In this document: positions 56,009-64,000 of the stretch, one piece after another
How positions within the stretch are numbered: position 1 is the stretch's first letter
How the letters are laid out: the number at the start of each line of letters is the position of its first letter
From: Multifurca ochricompacta
Lineage: Eukaryota > Basidiomycota > Agaricomycetes > Russulales > Russulaceae
DNA: 64,000 nucleotides
Reading direction: 5' to 3'
NCBI GenBank assembly: GCA_022496185.1
Contig: WTXG01000162.1
Location: 1-64,000, forward strand
Made by a program: the position numbers and the translations under genes
Notes under the pieces: model-generated
Seen by the model: only the letters and a program-made list of their open reading frames with translations
What the model was told of the DNA's origin: nothing
Database searches by the model: none

Positions 56009-58716
56009 CTAAGATAAACTCATCAATACAGTCATTGTCCCACTCTGCTGCCAGCTCCTCGCCTCCAGTAGCTCTGAATATTCATCTAATTCCACCTCCT
56101 CAACTTGTGCTGACTTCCATGCTGCAAGATCAATGACACTCTGTTGCCAAGCAAACTTCATGATCTGAAGCTCCTCAAATCGTTTTGCACCCAGAGAAGC
56201 ATGATGATCATCTGCAGTCTGCTTACTCGCTGAGAAAAGACACTCGCACGGAACTGATGATGCTTGGCATGGGAGTATGTCAAGGGCTATGCGTGCAAGT
56301 GTTGGATACAGTGTGGCATGATCCTGCCAGTAAAACATTAATTAGACAAGAAACCAATTGAAGTATAACTAAGCAGACTTACTTGCCACCATTTGATGAT
56401 ATCTGTGTCTTTCATTACATCTGCTGGTCGATTCTTCAAATACTGTCTGAGTTCTGAGGCCCAACCCTCATTGTCATATATTTCCAGGAGAGTTTGATGA
56501 TAGCGATCAAACTCAGACAACAGCGCCTTCGAGCCTGAATGGCCTTGCACCTTCTGTGTTGGGGTGGGTGAATCAGCTGGCTGTGCTCATGGTTGCTTTT
56601 TGTAGTACGCCTCCATCTAAACATTCACACAATCAGGAATGCAAAGTTTCATGATAAATATAATACTCACAGTCATTTCTACAACTTTAAGAGCCTCATC
56701 TTGCCAGTTCTTTGCATTGCAGTTGCCAGCAGCACATTCCTTCACTTGTTCTGCTGCCCCACCCCACATTAATTTGATGTAGTCTAGTTTGTAGTATGGA
56801 TGAAGGACTACAGTAGCAGGAAATTAGCCAGATCAATTCAAACTACTAGACTTGGATGACTTACCAAGGGAGAGAATAAAAACAGGCTTGTTGTCAATGT
56901 GCGCATAGTACTTTTGCAGTTTTGCTAGACCATTGTCAATAGCGTCCTTGTATAACGAGAATGTGTCAGAGTCTCACTTTGCTTCCCAAGCGGTTTGCAA
57001 TTCCTCCAGTGCTGGAAGGGCACACCACAGTGTTGGCAGCTGTTCAGATGAGAAGTGCTGCTGGATATCATTAGAATCCTATTGAATGTGATCAGTTGGC
57101 ATTCTATCCATTGTCAATCAGAAGACGTACCTTCAGGATGTCTCTCGCGTCCTTCACCTGTTCCCAGTCCCTGTCTGTGAAGATAAATGCTGAGCACTGA
57201 ATCTTCTTTTGAATGCTACCATTATGGTGTATGGTTGTGATAGGGCCAAATAGGGTGTCAGCTGATTGCAAGAAAAGGTTGATTGGCTATAACATGCATG
57301 AGTCGGATCTGATAACCATAGAGACTGATGTATTGCTCACCTGGTGCAATGTGTATGATTGGTCAAGCATACGATATGCTGATCCCCATTGAACATTGCT
57401 GTGGAGAGGGATGCGGAGTGGTTGTGGGATTTTGCATTGGAGCTGGAGCTTCTCAAAGTATTCGATGCGCTACCCAGAGGCTTGGATCTGAAGGAAGGCT
57501 GAGAATGTAAATGAATTGAGAAAGTACATGACATACCTTGATTGCTGCAGTGCAAATAGCTGCAATGATGTCCAGTGATCCACCAAGCACATGGTTATCT
57601 GGTAACGAGGGGTCATACTCCCAGATTGTAGTCATAGTCTCAATTGTAGCAATTTTCGTGACATGGGTCATCACAGCAATGTTAGCGATATTGATGACAT
57701 GTCTGAAACATCTGATGGAATTAGCATGCCTTGCTGGACTTAAAGAGATGAAACTTACAGAAGTTGGTTTTCTTGGGCTTTCCAGAGCTTGTATTGGCAT
57801 CTTTTATGAAAGGTCTCAATAGTCTCGCAGGTAGTATTGTTGTTGGAAGCATTGTCGAGTGTAACCATGAATAGCTGTAGAGTAGTTAACTTATTATGAT
57901 CAAAGGATATATTAATATGACTTGCCTTTGATCCATGTTTGTTGAAGATACCCACACGGTCACATAATCCAACAAAGTACCCCTGAGATTCCAACCACTA
58001 TGCTCCCCTGACACAGGCTGGAATCCAACTACTTCTGAGTGCAACTTCCACTTATTGTCCCTCACTTCAATCCAGTGTGCAGTCATTCCTAGAAATGAAC
58101 CCTTTGTGTTGTCCACTGTCCATCCATCTGAAGTTGACAGATCTTTCCAGGTGCTTCCTTTTTTCTGATGAGTCCAAGATACACTGAAGATATGAGGTTA
58201 CTTACCAGGATTTCTTTTTTCAGCTTTGTTAACCAGGCAACAAATTCATTGTGGATGTGAACAACAACATTGTGTGTACTAGGTAAGTCTTTATGCATCA
58301 TTCTTGGCCACATTGTGATGAGACAGTTAGAAACACAGGTTTTTTGACTACTGCGAGAGCCTGTTGCAATCATCAGCAACTCAATCAATATCACATTGAT
58401 TTGGCATACCTGGTCATCACATGCGACAAACTGTGCAATTGCCTCAAGTGCTCCATCACGAGTGAACTGCAGTTTGGGCTGGATCTCAAGCATTCCATCA
58501 ATCTTAGCCTGTCTATTCTGTCCCTGTCGCTTTTCTTCCTCTAGGCTTCTCCATAATGGTTGTGGGAGGGCATGATGATTCTCAGGTATGCCTGCCACTT
58601 TGCATCAGTCACTGTAGAGCTGATAATGCTGACATATATGTGATCAGCAGCTTGAATTTCCTCCTGTGAAAAATGCACGTCTCTCTCCTCCTTTCATAAC
58701 TTCTTTGTTTGCCCTG
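56009..58716 (-). pseudogene. hAT-family transposase, N-terminus cut by LTR-B
   Basis: hAT transposases cut and paste elements with 8-bp duplications. From 58598: a basic region (LEEEKRQGQNRQAKIDGML), MRPRMM-like segment (MWPRMMHKDLPS), NEFVAWLTKLKKEIL, then VDNTKGSFLGMTAHWIE (first Asp region absent or altered), LFMVTLDNASNNNT and, at the C-terminus, the hAT dimerisation block (DILPCQASSVPCECLFSASK, HHASLGAKRFEEL, 56338-56009). Segments are separated by gaps that could be short introns. The N-terminal DNA-binding finger would lie beyond 58716, where the LTR-B element inserted. Possibly recently active, but truncated here. Confidence 0.8.
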
Positions 58717-59906
58717 TGTAACGCCTGGTGTGGTGTTACGACCAGGGCCTAGTACCCCACTTTTCTTCACTCTCCCCAATGCAGACCCTTCCCTTCCGCC
58801 TACCCTCCACTTTCTGATCACATCCCCTCCTGGGATCCCTCACATGCCTTACTTCCTTCCCCGTGACTACTGTGTGTACATGATAACCCGTTATTTACTC
58901 TTGCTTATGTCTTCCCCTATGTCTTATCTCCTTATCTTTAAGACCGGACACTTACTTAGTTCCCTATCAGAAGCCAGGCTCTACGCCCTCCGCTTTAGTA
59001 TATTTGGGCCCACATGACTCCGCAATATCTTATCTTTAGACGCCCACTCGATTACGTATATAAGTCCGCTGTAACTACATTGTAGACTTCAGACTTGACT
59101 TATTGAATACATCAGTGCTTGTCTTCTGGACTTCCCCTTGGACCCTTTGACTCGTCTGTCTCGGTGTTTCTGACACCTTTCCACTCAACATCGTCTTAGA
59201 GTACAGCCTCTTTGACCTTGACTTCTCCTGCATAACTCCAAGAGGTCTTATTGATCTCTTACCTGATTACGAATGAATGCTGTCACACAAGTCGTGTGGA
59301 ACGTCCCGCACCAGACGTAACATGCGGGCGTTTGTCACGACGTGTGATAAGTCGTGTAGCGAAACTACAAAGTCAGGTGTGCACTGTCTTTCAAGTACAC
59401 GGAGATTGGGTGAGAAGTCAACACAAAGGAGCTAATCCCTTGGCGTTGGTGAGCAGAAGAGTGCCAAAAGCACTGAGATGATTCAAGAGTTGGGTCTTAG
59501 GAATCACCCAGAAGGTAATGCACCAAGTCGATTAAGAAGTCGAGTCTAAGGCATACAGGCTATCTAGGTAGGCCTTATATACGTAAATAGAAGTCGGAGT
59601 CTAAATCGGAGTGTCATACTTGATGTATCAACCAAATCGTAATGTAATCAAATGGGGAAGCGGAGTCAATGTGGGCCAGGTGAGAATATACGTAGATGGA
59701 TCCGGTATAGTTGCGATTCTGGTGGGAAAATACATAAGAGTTCTTGTGTAAGGTATGAGTCAGAGATAAGCATAGCATGAGTCAGAGATAAGGAACAAAC
59801 AAGGACAATGCCAATCACAACATGGTCAACAAAGGGGTAAACAGGGCCAAAGGACATGGCACGTGAAGAGAAAAGGAAACAAGACGATGCAATGGGGTTC
59901 ATAACA
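58717..59906 (-). repeat. LTR-B, 3' LTR of a second GypB element, split by a solo LTR
   Basis: TGTAACGCCTGGTG at 58717 and GGTTCATAACA at 59906; the body is broken by LTR-A after 17 bases. The minus-strand internal side shows a polypurine tract and the post-pol ORF, so this is a 3' LTR. Left flank CCCTG. Confidence 0.88.
58734..59322 (+). repeat. Solo LTR-A in LTR-B
   Basis: 589 bp, TGTTACGACC to GACGTAACA. Duplication TGTGG (58729-58733) and TGCGG (59323-59327) differ by one C/T in a CG context. The best full-length LTR-A reference in the window. Confidence 0.93.
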
Positions 59907-59919
59907 TTACCCCCTCTCT
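59907..59919 (-). other. Polypurine tract of GypB2
   Basis: AGAGAGGGGGTAA on the minus strand abuts the LTR start TGTTATGAACC. Confidence 0.7.
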
Positions 59920-59937
59920 AAGTCCTAGCAGAGCCAG

Positions 59938-60454
59938 CTAGATTGGCATACCATCGTCATCCTGGACCAAGGAGAGGTAGTCGTCAGCTACGGCGTAGTG
60001 GTCTGCATTGTAGTTCTCCTTTTCTTCGTCTGTGGGGCAAACGTGTGCTCATAGAAAACCGTAGGGCCCCCGCCTCCCACAGCGAAAGCAGCCGTCGTAA
60101 ACATGACAATCGATCTCTCGATGTCCGGCGTTGTGGGAGAGACACTTGCCACACCATCCGGACGGGTTTTGGACGGTGGGGGCCTGTGTGAGTCATCGGA
60201 ATAGACACTGGCAACTCCAATGCGAGGTGCTTTGGCAATGTCGACATCGTTTCTTGGCTGTGGGACAGCACCAGCTGAGGTGATATTTGCTGCTACAGCG
60301 CCAGCAAAGCTTACCATCGGGGTTTTCGTGGAGGCATGGCATTTCGAAGCAATGGGGGTTAAGTCGGGGTGCAAGGTCGAGGCAGCGACGAGGGAGTGGT
60401 CGCGCAAAAATATCAGCGTACCATTCAGAAATAATTTGGTATGCCTCTCCTTGT
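59938..60454 (-). pseudogene. Post-pol multi-zinc-knuckle ORF (GypB2), C-terminal part
   Basis: Homologue of 4601-5600. It reads ISEWYADIFARPLP, then four knuckle-like units: CWRC-x4-H-x4-C, CRHC-x4-H-x4-C, CGKC-x6-H-x4-C and CFRC followed by a fragment, then an acidic tail (LSLVQDDDGMPI) and a stop at 59938-59940. Two in-frame TGA codons (after CLFR, and in YGFL*AHVC) break it. It ends 19 bases before the polypurine tract, so it is the last ORF of the element. The N-terminal half was displaced by LTR-F at 60455. Confidence 0.72.
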
Positions 60455-61630
60455 TGTTACAACCCTACTCTTTTTCCTGACCCTGCACACCATGCCTTAT
60501 TCCTTGCACCATCCTTGACTTTCCCCTTCTCTGGACCACTCCTTGATGCCCTTGGTATGCTGCCTTGGGACCTTCTTGATGCCTGTGGCCTGTGTGCCCA
60601 GGACCTTACCCTGATGCCTGTGACCTGTTGCTCACAGGACCAATCTCCCTTGCCACCATTTTACACCTAACCTGATGGTAGTTCTGCTGCTATACTGTTG
60701 GATGTACATCACCCTTCCTTATTGCCTTGGCTTATGCCTTGGCCAGTACCCCTGTCCCTGTGCTTGACACCCATAGGATCTCTGACACTGTCCCTGCCAA
60801 ACCTGACTCTGCACACAAGACAACTTTGGCTTGCATTTGCCCCTCCAGACCACATGACCTGTAGGCACATGACATGGACTCAAAGCCATGACCTGTCATG
60901 TGACCCTTGACCACATGACCTCAGACCATGTGACCCCTTTGACCATGTGACCTTGGGCTTTGATCATGACCCCTTAGATCATCTGACCCATCAGTCACTT
61001 GACCCTCTTCTCTGATTCCTGTGGGAGTATTCCCACACTGATCTGACTCCTGTGGGACCTGTCATTTCCCCATTTGCCCCTGACCCTGGTGGGAATCCTC
61101 CCACACTGATATGACTCCTGTGGGGCTGCCCCACATGATTATGCTTCTGATAAGGCTTATCCTTATCATGAACTATATTTAACATCTTATCTGCTATTGG
61201 ATGATAAGGACTCTGACCCTGTTCCTGATTAGCTACAAACCAGACCCCCATACAGTATATAAGACCCTGTAGACAGTTTGTACACCCCTAGATTTGACCT
61301 CTTGGGCCTTCAGCCTAGAGTTTCCCTGATCATGGAATACAGATTGGACTTCTAAGTCCTCTTTGCTTTCTTTGCATCACTGAAAGGACCCCATTGCCTC
61401 TGGCAATGGGTGTGCACTTCATCTCCAGATCTCACCCCTTGACCCAGATGCCGTTGCTGCTCTGGTTTCCCCTCCTTTGCTTCCTTTGAGCCCAGTTTGC
61501 CTGATGTGCTTCTGGCACTGCAGCTGAGCCTGATCCCCACTCAACAGCCTTAGGAGATTAGCTCCCTTTGGCTGACTCTTCCCATCTTTCTCTGTGCTTG
61601 GTTATAGCACAATTTCCTATCTACCCTGAA
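60455..61630 (+). repeat. LTR-F, 3'-truncated
   Basis: It starts TGTTACAACCC and follows the reverse of 46166-47331, including the CACATG-rich part and a TATA block (GTATATAAGACCC, about 61256). The last stretch is lost where a new LTR begins at 61631. Confidence 0.85.
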
Positions 61631-61961
61631 TGTTACGAACCCCGTCTCTTCCTATTTTCTTTTTCCTGCCCCATGACGACCCCTTGCTACCGCCTACACT
61701 TCATTACCAGATCACGTCTCCATCGTGGGATCCGTCACATGCTCTCCATCCATCCCCATGACCCTCTTGTTTGCTTATGTTTACCCTTTGACATTTTCTC
61801 TTATCGCTTATCTCCTTATCGTATGACCAGACATTTACTTAATTCCCTATCAGTAGAAGCTAGGCTTTACGCCCTCCGCTTCCGTATATTTGGGCCCACT
61901 TGACTCCATGATCCTTATCAGTAGATGCCCATCTTCTTACGTATATAAGTCGACTATAGTT
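61631..61961 (+). repeat. LTR-A-like fragment, 3'-truncated
   Basis: TGTTACGAACCCC start (as LTR-B) but LTR-A-type body (TATTTGGGCCCAC, ACGTATATAAGTCGAC). It may be an A/B recombinant or a third subfamily. The 3' end is cut by copia LTR-C. Confidence 0.8.
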
Positions 61962-62469
61962 TGTCAAACAATCATGCTGCTGGTTATACTGACTGCGGTT
62001 AGTAGCGGGTTAGGCTAGAAGGACAAGTATACTTCAGAGGTTGAAGAAACTCTGATTAACTATACTACTGACCTAGAAGGACAAGTATCTACAAGAGACG
62101 TTAGTCAAAGGAAAGTAGAAAAGTATAGTAAGACTTACACTTCAGAGGTTGAAGAAACTCTGAAGTGAAAGAGACGAAACAGACACCCTTATATACCCAT
62201 GGGGCCAGGGGAAATGGTCTGTGCGCACTGGGAATAAGTCCACAAGTGCCGGACAATAAACAGCGAGGGATAAAGGCCATTGGCCAAAGAGATATCACAT
62301 GCTTACTGCGCATTACTAAGTCCATCACTAATCAGCTGAGTAAGGTGAGAAAGAAATGTAATAAAGATAACATAAAAAGTCCGATACTCCGGAATCTAAT
62401 CTAATCTAATCTACAGCTGAAGCGAACCTTAGATGCCTGAAGCATCTCCAGACACGTCCTGTGTCAACA
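61962..62469 (-). repeat. Copia LTR-C, 3' LTR
   Basis: 508 bp, TGTCAAACAATC to GTGTCAACA. Minus-strand TATA block GGTATATAAGGGTG and the twofold CTTCAACCTCTGAAG repeat. RNase H of the copia element follows upstream, so this is its 3' LTR. Confidence 0.82.
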
Positions 62470-63460
62470 TCCCTCCATGGTGAAGGCATCGATCATATAG
62501 ATGGAATGAATTGAATGAGCACACTGCTGTTCACAATTGAACGAACATGTCGCCAGCCAGAGATCCAACTTCTCTAACTCTTTGTAAGTTTTGCATACGA
62601 GTTGTAGATTCGCTTATGCAAGTCTACACACCTCTTGCGTCACTCTCGAGGTCGAGAACGTGCTCATGTGGCATGGTGGGAAAGTGAAAATGGTGAACAA
62701 AGTCTCCAGATTCCAGCTCCTTCATTCCGGCACTAGTCCAAATCCAGTTACCATGAGATCAAAAGATGATCTAGGCAGAGACTTAGTAAGGCCATCTGCC
62801 AGCATCTCTCCAGTGGGAGTTCGCACCAAGTCTATCTGGTGTGATTCTACGTACTCCCTAATGGCATGGTACTTTATCGGTATGTGCTTTGATCGCCTTC
62901 CTGTGACAGGGTTTAATGCAAGGTCTACTGCACCCTTATTGTCACAGTGCAGTTGTATGGGTGAACTAACTTCATATCCCAATTCCTGCATAAATGTCCT
63001 ATACCACACTGCCTGATTTGAAGCCTCAGCAAGGCTCATATACTCGGCTTCTGTGGTGGACTGTGCTACTGTCTTTTGCTTCCTGGAACACCAGCTAATG
63101 GCTCCATTAGCAAGGAAAAAGACATAGCCTGAGGTGGAGTGGCGGTCCTCTTGATCTCCCCATGAGGAATCCGCAAAGCCATGAAGGCCAACTCCACCAT
63201 TCCCTCCAGAATAGCGCAACTTGTAGTCTTTTGTAGCATTTAAATAGGCTAAGACATACTTTGCTAGTCGCATGTGCTGCTGGGAAGGGTTGGAAGCAAA
63301 TTGGCTAAGGCGTGCAACAGCGAAACTAATGTCAGGTCTGCTTCCAATCTGCACCCAAAGCAGAGACCCCATTAACTGCTGATACCTCTTAATATCAGAG
63401 GTAGATGCTTGGTCTTCAAACTTGACCAAATGAACATCCACGCCAGAGGGTAGAGGAGTA
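62470..63460 (-). pseudogene. Copia RT end and RNase H, cut by Tc1
   Basis: On the minus strand from 63460: DVHLVKFEDQASTSDIK, then YQQLMGSLLWVQIGSRPDIS (RT C-terminus), RNase H with ADSSWGDQEDRHSTSGY, STTEAEYMSLAEA, HCDNKGAVDLAL, KHIPIKYHAIREY and the end motif LADGLTKSLPRSSF, stopping at 62722. The frame is fully open over about 245 codons, the youngest-looking copia piece here. 62470-62721 is 3' untranslated sequence ahead of the LTR. Confidence 0.88.
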
Positions 63461-64000
63461 CAGTGCCTCACAAAACTGAGTCAATGTTTTGCACTTTTGC
63501 ACTGTTTGTTGAATATCACATCAGCCAAAACAAATATAAACAAAGTCTTGGTAGACCATAAAAGGTACAAGATAAGGGTTATGTAATGCAACAATAATTA
63601 TGTAAGTCTGATCAAAACCTGTGGAGCTATGCCCATTTCAAATTGGGGACTCATTGACTCAGTTTTGTGAGTGGGTATCAGAAATATCAGAATCTGATGC
63701 TCCACCAAATGTACAGCAACCAATCCTTAATATATGGTTACCATAGTTATCTTAATATTGATGGACCTGGAATAGAGCTATTTAACCATGGTTTACATTC
63801 CCAGAATATTATAATTTCCCAATGCACCCCACCTCCTCTGCTCAGAAAGAAAACATGCTCTCTCTGGCCTCTGAAGGTCATTCCACTCACACTATTGCCT
63901 CCAGACTCAGCCTCAGCCAGTCCACAGTCTCTAGGACACTCAGAACCTCCTTCCCAACCATCAGTCACCTCATTTTGGTCATCCTTCCAAGCTCTCTGCT
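63461..64000. mobile_element. Palindromic Tc1 element 3, left arm
   Basis: It starts CAGTGCCTCACAAAACTGAG after TA (63459-63460) inside the copia gene and follows the left arm of 32061-33681 to the window end, including the start of the N-terminal transposase ORF (MHPTSSAQKEN, about 63823). Single-base losses near 63763 and 63946 shift the frame. Whether it is palindromic like the others cannot be seen. Confidence 0.85.

Noticed and set aside
1..64000. CRISPR arrays, prokaryotic operons, rRNA and tRNA genes
   Set aside because: No regular spaced repeats and no cloverleaf or rRNA core seen by eye; the gene structure is eukaryotic. A tRNA scan could not be run.

Overview
The window looks like a repeat-packed chromosome segment of a filamentous basidiomycete, probably an agaricomycete. 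Support: introns of about 50-80 bp, Ty3/gypsy elements with chromodomain integrases, a Goodbye-NACHT-ankyrin STAND (NLR) gene, a fungal-type GDP-fucose O-fucosyltransferase-like gene and a Nudix gene. The species cannot be named from sequence alone. About nine tenths of the window is transposon sequence. Names such as LTR-A to LTR-G and GypA1 are local labels used only here.

1-27.3 kb is a nest of insertions. A non-autonomous hAT element (right end 27273) contains a Mutator-like element (MULE, 21970-27190) and, apparently, a palindromic Tc1 element (19981-21748). The Tc1 element is cut by a copia LTR (19710-19980), which is cut by the minus-strand gypsy element GypA1 (4601-19709). GypA1 holds a complete second gypsy element, GypD1 (6659-13882, 5-bp target duplication CATGG), two solo LTRs (15034-15614 and 17781-18374) and the 5' LTR, gag and pol of a third element, GypB1 (753-4600). 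GypB1 is itself cut by an LTR-A fragment (392-752). Another solo LTR-A sits in the MULE transposase gene (25047-25625).

27.9-39.2 kb is one host gene, a plus-strand STAND/NLR gene (Goodbye domain, heptad-rich linker, NACHT, ankyrin repeats). It is broken by a MULE derivative in exon 1 (11-bp duplication), a hAT element carrying a Tc1 palindrome in intron 2, a hAT element just upstream of the P-loop exon, a hAT MITE and a solo LTR in the ankyrin exon, one CGA-to-TGA type stop and one homopolymer frameshift.

40.4-43.0 kb is the only island free of transposons. It carries an eight-exon O-fucosyltransferase-like gene and a Nudix hydrolase gene, both minus strand; the first converges with the NLR gene.

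43.6-64 kb is a second nest. It holds copia RNase H fragments, a hAT element, an LTR inside an LTR inside an LTR (45466-47905), a plus-strand gypsy element (GypE, 47906-52107), a copia pol (52531-55042), a hAT transposase gene (56009-58716), the 3' end of a GypB element (58717-60454), LTR-F, a copia 3' end (61962-63460) and a third Tc1 palindrome running off the window.

Most coding sequence in the elements is dead. Many stops are TGA where a related copy or family logic calls for CGA, which points to CpG transition (5-methylcytosine decay or a RIP-like process). Fifteen insertions could be bounded by target-site duplications read directly from the sequence. The observations most worth following are the stepwise transposon destruction of one NLR gene, a multi-zinc-knuckle ORF downstream of pol in two gypsy families, palindromic Tc1 elements whose two arms both encode only the transposase N-terminus, and a shared gag/pol -1 slip site.
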